64,000 nt of DNA, from positions 33,892,620 to 33,956,619 of the forward strand of contig NC_084887.1 of the NCBI RefSeq assembly GCF_958979055.1, given 5' to 3'. This stretch comes from Alnus glutinosa. Lineage: Eukaryota; Streptophyta; Magnoliopsida; Fagales; Betulaceae. The position numbers were made by a program, and so were the translations under genes. Of the stretch, positions 13,148 through 24,467 are shown piece by piece (the stretch's first letter is position 1; each line of letters opens with the position of its first letter). Below the pieces are notes generated by a model. That model did not search any database and was not told where the DNA came from. It saw only the letters and a list, made by a program, of their open reading frames with translations.

Positions 13148-14348
13148 TTCTGCAATAAACTCAAGAAAGATCATTAATCAACTTTGAAACAAGGAAATAA
13201 TTGACTACCAAATACCAATTACAAAAAAAAAAAAAAAAAAAGAAGCCACAGAACCAAATTCTCAGTTTTGCCAACACAACCAGCAGAACTGCTTTGTCAG
13301 ATTAGGTGCATACTGCAACTCGGATATACTTATCCATTTCAAAAAGAATATAAGTTTGACAAAACGTTAGTAATAATCAGCTTTTTAACTTATTTCAACT
13401 TAGACTAGTAATTCGATGGATCAGATAATAAATAAGAGTACCTTATACAATAATGGCACCGCCCAAAGTTTGAGCATGCACTTCAAACAAAAAAAAAAAT
13501 GGAAAATTCATCCATCGAATACAACGGTTCTTTAACTAACAGAACTTCAAACAAAGGCTCCGTGATAATCTCTCTATCTTCCACAAAAGAAAAGAAAAGA
13601 AAAATCTATTATCTTACTCAATGTTGTTCCGAACTACTGTTGTTAATGAACAAGATGGGAATCATGGTATTACATTTAATGAGAACAACATGCACTCGTT
13701 AAGAAGAGCTTGATGTCCAAAAAGCTAGCACCAACAGAAAGTGTTCATGGAGAAATCCCAATAAACAAACTGCTCGAGCCATGTTTCACTTTTTCTTTTT
13801 CTTTTTTTCTTTTCTTTTTTTTTTTTTGTGGTAAACAGGACCCATAGTTCATGATAACTCGATTCATAGAAATTCAAAAATGCTCTAATTTGCAATGAGA
13901 AACCACAATGTGAGTCATCCAAATTCTTATAATCAAATTCCATGGAAAGAGTCTAATTCCCATTTGAAAATGAAAAAGTTAGCTAATAACACATCAAGCC
14001 ACACCCGAAAATGAAAAGTAAACAGACCCTTTCAATCCCAATGAAGAAAGACTAAAGCATGAATATTGCGGAAATGGCTAGTCTACATAATAGAAGCCTA
14101 GAAGGGAGAAAAAAAAATCAAAAAATGAAATTTAACTCCAAAAAGGGGAAAAAAAAATGATAATTTAGATTTTAGAGCGAGAGAGAATGGGTCAGCCATG
14201 AAATCGAAAAAAGAAAAAATAACACTATCAAATTCCAGAGTCTAGACAAATGAAAACCCAGTGAATCAGTGATAGCAAATTAACGATACCAATTATCCCA
14301 ATTAAATCAAAGAAAGAATAAATAAATAAGAACAACCAATGATACCTG

Positions 14349-14690
14349 TATCCTCTTCTACCCCTTCTCAAAGATTGCCCATAATTCACCAAATTCAGGA
14401 CAGCAACCCACAAAACGAACCAGCTCCATGATTTTGCACAGCCAAAGTACAGAAGACAAAGTAATCCCAAACCAGAATGACCCAGAAAGCCCATGAACCA
14501 ACAAACAAAGGTAACCTCCCCATAGAGCCAATAACACAAGCAGGGTCTCTGTGTTCAGCCATTGAAGAAGCTTAGATCATTTCCAGACAAAAGAGTAAAC
14601 AGGAATTCAGATCTGCTGGGCCAGAATCCGTTAAGAAAATATAGAGAACCCACATCCCAGATAGGAGATCTTCTCTACACAAAAGCAACA
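14349..14690 (-). other. Probable 5' UTR exon of the DUF863 gene
   Basis: A good donor (ACAG|GTATCATT on the minus strand) sits at about 14347-14348, and the first coding exon starts with an acceptor only two bases before its ATG, so an upstream non-coding exon is required. The exon's 5' limit is a guess, because no transcript evidence is available. Confidence 0.5.
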
Positions 14691-15698
14691 ACAACACATG
14701 ACACCTCTTCAACAACAACAATGACTTCTAAATTTGTCAACTTGTGTTCCGCCATTATTCTAACGTGCTTTGCTTCACCTAATGGCTTTAGTGCAATGAT
14801 TTATTTCGCATTTAATTATTACTTCTCTTTTTTCTGAATTTTTGAGGATGTGAAAGATATGGCCATTTTATATTCTTTTTTCACATTTCTAGATTCTCTC
14901 CACTTCCGTGCTTTTTGGGCACGGCATTAGATAGATAGATTGGGAAAGTACATTAGAAAATGTTGGCACCTGGGTTTACTCCAGCAACAACCTAACAGTT
15001 TCCGAAAGTAGCTGACCCCTCTCGTTGCTTCGGATTTTTTCGGTCAGCGTTCAAAGCCACGCGCGTGTAGCATGCCAATTATTCTCCACCATTCTTCGAA
15101 GTGTTGATAATTTTTAACACGATTTATAAATATACGAACTCAATATTAAATTAATATGTTAAGATTAAATAAAATAGGATTCGAGTCGAACCGAATTGAC
15201 ACGATTAACAAACAGGTTAATTTTGAATCAACCCACCTAGCCCACATGTGAAGATATGACCCTCATAAATTAAAATGCTAAATTTTTTTATTTATTTTTT
15301 TAAAAAAAATTACCCTCAATCCCATCCTTAATTGTGAAGATAAGATATAATTTTGGTAGTGTAATTCTTTTTTCTTTGTATAAAATGACATTTTTCTGCT
15401 GGTCGGGTTAGGTCAACTCAACACTAAATGTTTTATTGAATATGTTATACAAGTCGAGTCGTGTCACTGACACTTACTGTATTAAGGTTGAAATGACTGA
15501 CCTGACGATCCAGGTGAATAGTCATCTTTAAATATCTTGATTTTGAGGTTCCTATGTAACCTATGTTACATGACGTGAGCTATTCAAGGTTGGTGGCGCG
15601 TGCCAGTGGGTTCTTCTTGGATTCACAGTGTATTTTGTTTTATTTGTGAGGGAAAAAAAAAATGTAGAAATAAAAAAGATGCTCCGAGGAAGGTTGAG

Positions 15699-15728
15699 AT
15701 TAGGATTAGGATTAGGATTAGGATTAGG
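15699..15728. repeat. (ATTAGG)5 hexamer array
   Basis: Five perfect tandem copies of ATTAGG. This is not the usual plant telomere unit (TTTAGGG), so it is a plain interstitial microsatellite. Confidence 0.95.
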
Positions 15729-16136
15729 AAGCATCTGTCAACGTTAATTTAGATGTAATTATCAAGTGAATAAACAATTGGATTGTCGTTTGTGTTTTAA
15801 ATTGTATTTGATGTTTGATTTAGTAATCTTTTCAATCGTCTGAATTTTATATATAATTATCAAATGAATAAACAATTAGTTTAATGATTGATGGGGTTTT
15901 TTTTTTTTTTTTTCATTCAATTGATGGGTTTGTTGGTGGGCAATTAAAATCCTTTCTTTTTGTTAAATCAAATGTTGTCACGTCCTTTTTTTTAAGAAAA
16001 CAATGAAAGGATTAGTCAAAGGAATTGTAATTGGACAGCTAAGTTTTACAATAGAGGTCTTGTGTTTTTAAAACCCAAAAAACATTTATATTTATTATTT
16101 TATTTTATTTTTTTATTAAACGAAATATTTATCGGG

Positions 16137-16271
16137 ATTTGATTCTTATACAAAATCATCACAACAACTGAACAACAACCCTTCACATGAGGGTGGGCCC
16201 CAGTGTATGGGACCCACCCTCGTGTGAGGGGTTGTTGTGCAGTTGTTGTATTGGTGTTGTAAATCTAACAT
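16137..16271. mobile_element. Foldback / MITE-like hairpin
   Basis: Two arms (about 16156-16200 and 16210-16255) are near-perfect inverted repeats built on ACAACAACTG...ACAACAACCC...GAGGGTGGG. The loop is only about nine bases, and weaker pairing extends outward to 16137 and 16271. No target-site duplication was identified. A non-autonomous foldback DNA element is the simplest explanation. Confidence 0.7.
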
Positions 16272-16710
16272 TTTTCTAATCTCGAAAATGATTCAATTGT
16301 TGATTGAAATTATCACGTCACCATTGTGTGATAGTTGCGAAATAAAAATATAATTTATAGCATTTATCAAATTGAAATGAAAAAAAGAAAAGAAAAAATA
16401 GAAAAAAAGGTAAGAAAAGAACAAAAAAGCATGAAGATGAAGAAGGGAGGCCTAAGTTGAAGTGATTCCTTCGTGGTGGGTCTGCCTCCACCAGACTCAT
16501 TCCCACTTCTCTCCTGTCTCTCTCTCTCTCTCTACCCATCCTTTGACTCAACTATATCCTCCATTTTTCTATTTGATAATGTGTTTTGGAGTTTTTTTAT
16601 TTTTTATTTTTAAAAAGAAATTGTTTTAATGTGACGTAAAAATAAAAAAATAAAAAAAATTTAGATTTTTTTTTGGTGCCCGCTTTGGGTTATTTGTTAA
16701 TCTTTTTAGA

Positions 16711-17553
16711 AAAAAAATTCATATTTAACCCCTAAGTTTTCATCTTATTTGAATTTAGTTCTTGAGTTTTTCAATTTAAGAATAATGTCCTTAAGTTTTA
16801 CTCAAGTTTTAAATTGGTACTCTATCATTTTACCGTCAAAGTTAACAATTCTCTATTTGTCACGTGTGTCTCATTTGACACGTCATAATCTATCTCAATA
16901 TCAAAGTTAATGGATTTTTCTCTAACACTACAAATCTAGTAGATTAAGATGACAAAAAAGTTTTTTTTTTAGCGGATGATTTGAAGCTTAATAGAACTAT
17001 AGTAATTTCTGTGTAAAAACCTCTTTTGTTCCTTACCACTGAATGTGGTTTATATTCATATATATAGGAAATACAAGCACAGTCCTTATAGGAGATTAAC
17101 TCTACATGCGTTGCTGTCAAGGTAATAGCAACCTAATAGAACACTAAGATACTATCCTAATGAAACTCTATAGCTATGATAGCTGATCAGATATACAACC
17201 GAGATATACTGTTATTATAGAACTACAGTCAAATATAAACTCTAAGTAGGACTCTTGATAAATACAAAGCTACTTTGATAACTATAAACTGTGATAGATA
17301 TCACTTAGGATTTATCTGCTTTAATAAAGCTTAATAATAGACATTGTTATTGGGTGTTAAATGTTGATATGAACACTAGTGTGTCAATTGAAACACACGT
17401 GAAGAATGATAACCATTCATTTTGAAAAAAAGGTTATAGAAAGACCTATTTAAAATATTGGCAAAATCTAGGAACCTTATTCTTGAAATTATAAACTTAA
17501 GAACTAAATTCAAATTATGTAAAAACTTAAGGACTAAATATGATTTTTTTTTC
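16711..17553. mobile_element. Terminally inverted MITE-like unit with nested insert
   Basis: The left arm (about 16711-16815) and right arm (about 17465-17553) are inverted copies sharing ATATTTA..CC.TAAGTTTT, GAATTTAGTTCTTGAGTTT and AAGAATAA blocks. They enclose about 650 bp, including an LTR-like segment at 17010-17343. It is probably a degenerate DNA element that later received another insertion. The superfamily is not assigned. Confidence 0.6.
17010..17343 (-). mobile_element. Possible solo LTR, copia-like
   Basis: A 334-bp segment bounded by TG and CA. Its minus strand holds a TATA-like stretch (about 17049-17066) about 40 bases from one end, as in a small LTR. No matching five-base target duplication was found at these borders, so the limits or the identity may be wrong. 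It would be an old, lone fossil with no coding part. Confidence 0.35.
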
Positions 17554-18181
17554 ATGTTTTTATTTAGAACAGACTGAAATCCCTAAAATCATGCAATTCA
17601 AATAAGAAATTTAGGAGATATTTTGTGTGAGGAAAGTCCGACTACACAAGTAACAACCTACTGGATCTAAACTCTAAGGGGGAGTTAATTGGTCCAATTA
17701 AATAAACTAATGAATCCTTATATTTTTTGTAAGTTGTCTATTTTAATCCAAAATGTCAATGAACAAAAACAAGCATAATTATTATGAAAATTGATCTACC
17801 ACGTGTGATGCATAAATGCAATGATCCATAATGATTATTGCATACAAGATAGGGTCTCCATAAATGCATAGTATAACACAAATCAAATCCACCTCATAAA
17901 TAAAATAAATAGTAATAATAATAATATCATGAGTATATAATGTCTAGCTACCATTTTTCAATAATAAAATCATTACATACAAATTATATCATGATTATTG
18001 CATACTTCTTTAGCCCATCACCCCTTTTCACTATCAATCACTCTATTTGAGGATATATTATATTGTTCAAACGCTAATGAACAGCTTGTAAAAATTAAAT
18101 AATTTTTAAACAAAAACTTAAAAACTACTCTTGTGTAGCTTAACCTTAGGTTATGTATAATTCATTCTAATTAATATCAAG

Positions 18182-18490
18182 GGTCAAATCCTAAGGGGGG
18201 TGGTCAATTGTGGCTACTCTACTTGGGTGTTACAATGGTAGCACATACTCAGTAAGAATTGCTCAGGAGGGACCTAGATGGCAAAGAACCACAGACGCTC
18301 TCCCAAGATCAATTGAGTCATAACCTAATCCAGCCATACCACAGCATCAATGAGATCAATGTGGCTAATACTAATAAGGAATAAGTGATTCTCATTGCGA
18401 GATTTAAACTCACTTCGTAGTCGGTAGTTCTTGCTTAAACTCATAAAAAATTTCTTGAGACCGTTAAACTATCGTCACTGGAGGCATATG
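18182..18490 (-). mobile_element. SINE-like or other retroposon fragment
   Basis: A moderately GC-rich island in AT-rich DNA. The minus strand begins near 18490 with TAGTTTAACGGTCTCAAG and holds GTGAGTTTAAATCTCGC about 60 bases on, loosely resembling tRNA A and B boxes. No tail or target duplication is clear. A fragment of another element is equally possible. Confidence 0.3.
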
Positions 18491-20010
18491 AACCTAACAT
18501 ATTGATATAACATGTTGGGACATTACTAATTCAAAAGTTAAACATGTAGGCTTAGACGTAACAATATTATATTAATTACTCATTCTTTTAATTATTTATA
18601 AACGTAGAAGAATTAACCACTCTATATTCCAATTAATTAAACTTCTGTTTGAATGCCTTAACTAAATTTTTGGTGCGTGGTGATGAAGTAGTTCACTTTA
18701 TTTTTGGTGCATGGTGATGAAGTTGTTCACTTTTAAAGTTGAAAATTATATATTATACTTCTTTTACTTTAGTTGTCATTGTATGTCATGATGCACGCTG
18801 AATCGCTGATTGTTGCTTTCCTCGTAAGGGTCAACATAGGATAAAGTTTTTATTTAAATCGGGTTGAAAAAAATTGTTTTAACTTAATTTATTATAATAA
18901 TATTAAAAATTACTTTTTTATTTCACTATTATTTCATCTTTCTAGCGTGACAGTCTTATTATTATATATATATATTTTTTAAATAGATAATTGGCACTGC
19001 AACGTCAGTAAGGTGAAAAAATAATTAGATAAAAGTATAATTTTTAGCATTTCTTGAATCACTTTCCTCTTCTTTCTTTCCTCATACTTAGCATTAAAAC
19101 AACATGAAGGCGACGTCTTTCATCTTATTAGCAAGATCGCATTATCAACTAACTCTGCTGATGATTCCCTCTTTGTTGTGTTCGTATCCGAAAACAGAGT
19201 TTTCAACTCCACAAAATATAATAAGATTCTCGTATGTATATAACTAACAAAATATGTGATTTAGAATCAAATGTCTTGGACCTACACAACAATTTAATAT
19301 ATTGAATTAGAAAATTTTCTTAAAAAAACTTTATATGAGCTGCAAGGCGTGGGGTAACTTAGATCAGAATCATTTTCAATTGAAAACAACTGGAGAGGAG
19401 CCGGTTCATTATAACATGAGGGTGTCTCCTATTATAATGTTATAATTAACCCCACTCCTCTCCTGTCGCTTTATTGTATTGCATATTGGCAAATCTTAGG
19501 GTGGTGGAGGAGGTCATTTACTTTTTGACATTGAATGCCTTGTTTTTATTATGACTTATGACTTATGAGCAAGTTGCAGGTTTCCAACTGTAAATTACAT
19601 AGTTAGGTACAAGTCGTATTAAAAGAAAAGAAAGTGAATTGGCATCTCAGATTGAAGGATATAGCTAATCATACATATGGTCAATAGAATTTTTTATTTT
19701 TTTTAAAAAAATCATTGGATGAAAAGCAATTTTCTTCTTCAAAGGGTATTTGGTACCGATTAAATCTTAGCAAATTGAACAGTATTATGAGAAAGTTCGA
19801 CCAGATAGATTTCATAAACAAGTCTCTCATATGTACTGCAATTTGGTCAGCAAATTGAGCAGGATATCAATCTATTTGGAACTGCTATTGCACATTCTTC
19901 TTTACACAAACCAGTGATGTCTAAAGTAAGATAGATGCTGACAAACCCTCCTATTTTGGGGTGTGACTTGTGAGCCACATAACCATTATTCTGAATGGTA
20001 GGTGAGGTGT

Positions 20011-21022
20011 TCACCAAACTTTTCTAGGACCCATAAGCCCAAGAACCTCCTCCCACAGCCCAACACCTGCTGGGCTACCCAACCCAATTACACTTGGACT
20101 GCAAGCTGCCACAGTCCAATAACCACCTCTTATTTCATCTCTCAGCTGCTCCTTCTCCCACCCACAATACCCATCAAAGAACCTAAACTCTCCAACCCCA
20201 ACCATATTCCTCTTCACCATTTCAGCTGCACACCCAACACTCTCCTTACTCCCATAATACAACCCCTTCATTACTTCTTGAAAAACCCCACTTCTCTCCA
20301 CATCCCCCCCTTTACCTTTAGTGCTCACCAAAAACAAACTTTCCTCCAGAGGCCCTCCAAAGAACAGTGGCCTATCGGAGAAAGTGCCAGCAACATCCAC
20401 CACCGTTGATCTCGTTTCCTTGATGGACATAAGCGACGGTCGATTTAGAATGATCCCGGATGGGCCCAGTGGCCCCATTGACAAGACCAGGACAACCGTT
20501 CGTTCGAAAATGTGGACACCATCGAGCTTTGCAGTGGCAATCAGCAAGCAGCCCTTCTCGGGCTCGTGGATGGCGTGGGCCCATTTGTCTCCAATTGTGA
20601 TGGGTGGAGGAGGATGATGATCCACCACACTATCTGGATCAACGTACGAGGGAGGCTCTTGGGACCTTGATGCTCTGTCTTCAGCTACCAGTTTTGCTCT
20701 AAACGACCGCCAGTCAGCATTGATAAGAGAATTGCTGTCATCTGGGGATGACCAGGATGACGATTCCATGCGACAACCTATGGAGAATCAAACAATATAT
20801 GTAAACAAACCTAGATCAATATTATATGACAGCTTTATTACACGGATCGGGATCCAAGAAATTGAACAACTTACATGATATTGAAAATGGAGTAGTGCCA
20901 AATTTCCTGCCCTTAAGCTGCCTAGCGTATCTCGTTGGGTGATCCCATATTCTAGCTTTGATTGGGGGAAAAAGTTCTAGGGTTTTGGTGAAGGAATTTG
21001 AGTTGAGAAAACAAGCTTCCAT
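20011..21022 (-). CDS. AlgH/UPF0301 (DUF179) plastid protein, two exons
   Basis: Predicted 304-aa protein of the YqgE/AlgH (UPF0301, DUF179) family. Exon 1 is 21022..20875 (donor CAT|GTAAG) and exon 2 is 20777..20011 (acceptor CATAG|GTTG). The phase 1 junction gives SISCCRMESSSW. The first 50 residues look like a plastid transit peptide: few acids, with S, T, K and R. The AlgH core starts near residue 115 with HEPEKGCLLIATAKLDGVHIF, then GPLGPSGIILNRP, PLFFGGP, and FFDGYCGWEKEQLRDEI, the family signature. Its biochemical role is unknown in plants; a plastid location is inferred from the leader. From memory the nearest Arabidopsis gene is At3g29240, which adjoins the PPR gene At3g29230. The same neighbour order appears here. 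Confidence 0.93.
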
Positions 21023-21993
21023 GGCCTCACTTCTTTCTGTCAGACTCAATTATGGACAAAGATGGTGGAGGATAAGAGAAGTTGCTAGACAAATATCTAT
21101 ATATATGTGTGTGGAAGGAGGATTAGTATGCACCACAGGGTACTGTTCTTCAATCTCATCCAAGTTGGATAGTACTCTTTCTGATTCCAAAGTATGGGCC
21201 AGTGGATAAAACGACACATGGCTGAACAGGAGAAAGGTGTACATCATGACGCGTGAGCCTTATTATCAATCAAACACTATCCGGATGATCTGTCAATCTC
21301 ATAGCCAGTTACTAATTTCTTGTTCAATTACTTGTCGACTGATGCACCAACTTTCTGAATGGTATAATTTTCAATAAAATAAGCAAAAATTTCATGTTAT
21401 TACACATGGCAGTCTACCGGGGCCACTACAGTACTGACTGAGTTAGGATAAAGGCAAAAAATAAAAAAGATAAGGGTCTACTTTCGGTCCACAAGTGTTA
21501 AAAATTAATTAAATACAAGTGAAAGATGAATGCTATAATGGAATCGTTTTTAAAATTCAAATGTAGTAGCATCATAAATCATTTAAGCACCTACAGCTAG
21601 AGCTACACTGTGATGCAAGGAGTCATCTTGTACAGCCATTCATGCTGCTTATAAGGAAGTGAACGCACTAATCTAAAACGGTTTGAATTTTAACAGTATG
21701 AAGAAGAAGAAGAATCTTGCATGATCAGTAGCAATTTTGAATATCTAAAACTGGATAAAAATAGATGGCATTTACATATATGAACAATCAACCATACCAT
21801 TCATTGTTTTCTTAGCAAGTACAACCAATCCATGCCAAAATACATCCGGTAAATAGAAGAGCTTTCAGGACCTTCAAGGGGAAATGTTACCCAAAACGAG
21901 GCTTTACACAAGTGCCCTGCCCCATAAAGTGAGAATGCTAGCAATATAAGCACCAATTTAACAGTGTACCGAAACCATAATCTGCACCGACTC
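21023..21993. other. Intergenic region between AlgH and PPR genes
   Basis: The left part is the promoter/5' UTR side of the AlgH gene. The right part (about 21780-21993) is probably the 3' UTR of the PPR gene. No other coding exon is supported. Confidence 0.6.
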
Positions 21994-23805
21994 CTACTGG
22001 TATGCTTTTGGGACGTATCCAACCTGCTTAAGGTCCTCAACCAATCTGCCAACCATCTGATAAATTTTATCCGATTTAGGATGTGATCTATCAGAAACAG
22101 TAAACTCATGGACCTCATCATCGACTTCTATGGAACTAGCCCCTGATGGTTTTTGGATTCCTGTATTCCTCATTTGCAGCCTTACATTGGAAACACTATC
22201 CCAATCTCCAGCTGAAGCATATATATTTGACAACATAGACAAATTTCCAGGATCTGATGGCTCTAATTTAACCAGGTGATCCACAACCTGCCCAGCAAGA
22301 TCCACATCATTATGCATGCGGCATGCCCCCAAAAGGGTTCCCCAAATAATGGCATTTGGTTCCATTGGCATGCTATGCACAAGCCTAAAAGCTTCCTTCA
22401 GACGCCCCCCACGACCCAAAAGGTCAATCATGCAACCATAATGCTCAACTTGGGGAACTATCCCATAGTTACTCTCCATCGTGTAGAAGTATTGAATACC
22501 CTCCTCCACAAAGCCAGCGTGGGTGCAAGCACATAACACACCAACTAAGGTAACTTTATCAGGCTTAAACCCTTCTTGTTTCATTCTAGAGAAAAGCTTA
22601 AGTGCTTTCTCTCCATGTCCATGCGTCGCTAACCCTTGGAGCATGGCATTCCAGGATACTACATCCCTCTTTGCTATCCCATCAAAGACAATATATGCCT
22701 TGTCTAAGCTACCACATTTTGCATACATATCAATCAATGCATTTGACACTTGAGTACTACACTTAAATCTAGTCCTCTTAATAGAGGCATGAACTTTCTG
22801 ACCCAATCCAAGCAAACCAGACTCTGCACAAGCAGCCAAAATACTAATAACAGCCCCATCATCAGACTTCAACCCAGACTCCTCCATTTTATCATACAAG
22901 CTAATCGCCTCATTTGCAAGCCCCCTTTGAGCATACCCAGATATAATTATAGTCCAAGGAACCAAGTTCTTAACGGGCATCTTATCAAACAACATTTTTG
23001 CCATATCCATATCCCCAGCTTTACAATAGCCCCAAACCATGGTAGACCAAGACACCACATTCCTCCCAGGCATTTTCTCAAACAATTCAAACGCCTTGTT
23101 CATTTCTCCCACCTTCGCATAGCCGTCCAATATTGTATTCCAACTAACCGTATCCCTCTCAGGCATTTCAGCAAACAACCGGCGAGCCTCCCCCAATTCC
23201 CCCGCTTTCGCCAGGCCACCAATCATAGAATTCCAAGACACAACATCTCTCTCCCCCATCACCTGAAACAACTTCCTCGCTGCATTAACACCCGCCGATC
23301 CACACTTAGAATAGCTATCAAGGAGCGAATTCGGCACAAAAATATCTGAACAAAACCCAAACTTCTCAATATGGCTATGAATCATTTGGACCATAGGCAA
23401 CCAAGATTGCCCAGAACACGCTTTAAGAAGAAATGGGTATGTGAAATTATCAGGATAAATCCCACTACTCTGCATTTCAAAGAAAGTGGCGAAGGCCTGT
23501 AAGGGCTGAGAGTTCTGACAATGCGCTCTGATCAAAGTATTATACAAATGCACATTGGGTTCTTGTATCTGATTGAAAGCATTGACTGCCAACACCATTT
23601 GGCGGCACAAAGAGAAAGCCGCTATGAGCTTGGGTGCTACAAAGAGGTCCTGGTGGAGATGGGCTTTGAGAATTTGGGCGTGGACTTGCTTTATCTGGTT
23701 CAGGTTGCTCCACTTGTGGAGGTCTGAGAGCTTTTCTTCCAAGAGTCTTCGTCTCGAAACCCATGTTGGGCTTCGGATTGGCGTGGAAACTTGCATTGGG
23801 TTCAT
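21994..23805 (-). CDS. PLS-class PPR protein, E/E+ subgroup, 603 aa
   Basis: An intronless 603-codon frame for a pentatricopeptide repeat protein. It closely resembles, as I recall it, Arabidopsis At3g29230 (about 600 aa). It opens with a short basic, S/T/R-rich leader, then HKWSNLNQIKQVHAQILKAH, the usual start of this clade. A run of short S-type repeats (DVVSWNSMIGG, DTVSWNTILDGY, NVVSWSTMVWGYCKAG) is followed by L/P repeats up to about residue 470. The E motif (NAIIWGTLLGACRMHNDVDLA) and E+ motif (GASSIEVDDEVHEFTVSDRSHP) end the protein, with no DYW domain. It is likely an organellar RNA-binding editing or processing factor, inferred from class. The 3' LTR of the copia element ends 355 bp upstream, in the same orientation. 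Confidence 0.95.
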   Translation of the reverse strand: MNPMQVSTPIRSPTWVSRRRLLEEKLSDLHKWSNLNQIKQVHAQILKAHLHQDLFVAPKLIAAFSLCRQMVLAVNAFNQIQEPNVHLYNTLIRAHCQNSQPLQAFATFFEMQSSGIYPDNFTYPFLLKACSGQSWLPMVQMIHSHIEKFGFCSDIFVPNSLLDSYSKCGSAGVNAARKLFQVMGERDVVSWNSMIGGLAKAGELGEARRLFAEMPERDTVSWNTILDGYAKVGEMNKAFELFEKMPGRNVVSWSTMVWGYCKAGDMDMAKMLFDKMPVKNLVPWTIIISGYAQRGLANEAISLYDKMEESGLKSDDGAVISILAACAESGLLGLGQKVHASIKRTRFKCSTQVSNALIDMYAKCGSLDKAYIVFDGIAKRDVVSWNAMLQGLATHGHGEKALKLFSRMKQEGFKPDKVTLVGVLCACTHAGFVEEGIQYFYTMESNYGIVPQVEHYGCMIDLLGRGGRLKEAFRLVHSMPMEPNAIIWGTLLGACRMHNDVDLAGQVVDHLVKLEPSDPGNLSMLSNIYASAGDWDSVSNVRLQMRNTGIQKPSGASSIEVDDEVHEFTVSDRSHPKSDKIYQMVGRLVEDLKQVGYVPKAYQ

Positions 23806-24160
23806 ACACTACAAGAAAAGGGTAACTGAGACTTTGGGGCTGGCATAGAAGATAGGATATGGCAAAATATTTACAAAAACGCGAGAAAATATGGCGGTTT
23901 CTGGTTGTTGGCGGCGCTTCATATTTTGAATTGAAGTGCCGTTTTAATGTATCCTGCATTTATAGGTGATTTTAAAAAAATTAGGGGCTTGTTTGGTAAG
24001 TAATTGTGTTATATAGTAAAAAATGATTGATAATGATGGATATAAAATTTGAGAATATTTTATAGAAAAATGAAAAAGTTTTGTTTTGTAGTTAATTTTT
24101 TTATTTGAATAATAATAAAAAATTATTGATGTGATATAAAAAGTGTAAAAAAGTTATAAT

Positions 24161-24467
24161 TGTTGTAAAATTAATGAAAATAACAAGACAAGATAAAGAG
24201 ATTGTAAATATGAAACTAGTTCTTCAGGAACTATGTATGATTCTTCTCTATAATTGTGTGTTTTACAAAGTATCCAATACTCCATTTTATAGACATAGAA
24301 TCATAGTGGGAGGTTTAAGGAATAGGAAAGGATAGGACATGAATTAAAAGGCTACATCAATGTATTACATGAATGTTATGGAATTCTAAAAGATGACATG
24401 AATGTGTAGAATTCCAATAGATGAAACTAAATGGTCATCCACCAAATGCATGAATGCATTCATAACA
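24161..24467 (-). repeat. 3' LTR of the copia element
   Basis: A 307-bp LTR, about 98.4% identical to the 5' LTR by eye. It is followed on its outer side by the ATAAT duplication. It lies 355 bp upstream of the PPR gene start, in the same transcriptional direction. Confidence 0.95.

Larger units (their letters stand above)
14691..20010. other. 5.3-kb gene-free stretch of repeat debris
   Basis: No protein-coding exon is supported. Recognised elements inside it are listed separately: an ATTAGG hexamer array, a foldback at 16.2 kb, a terminally inverted unit at 16.7-17.55 kb with an LTR-like insert, and a SINE-like segment at 18.2-18.5 kb. The segment at 15.09-15.55 kb carries the AACACGA / ACCCGACC vocabulary common in degenerate plant transposons. 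The rest is AT-rich with nothing recognised. Confidence 0.6.

Noticed and set aside
15699-15728. Telomere-like hexamer array
   Set aside because: The unit is ATTAGG, not TTTAGGG, and there are only five copies.
20002-20617. Plus-strand open frames of 98-135 codons
   Set aside because: They are antisense shadows of the AlgH gene.
22276-23349. Plus-strand open frames up to 199 codons
   Set aside because: They are antisense shadows of the PPR gene, with low-complexity composition.
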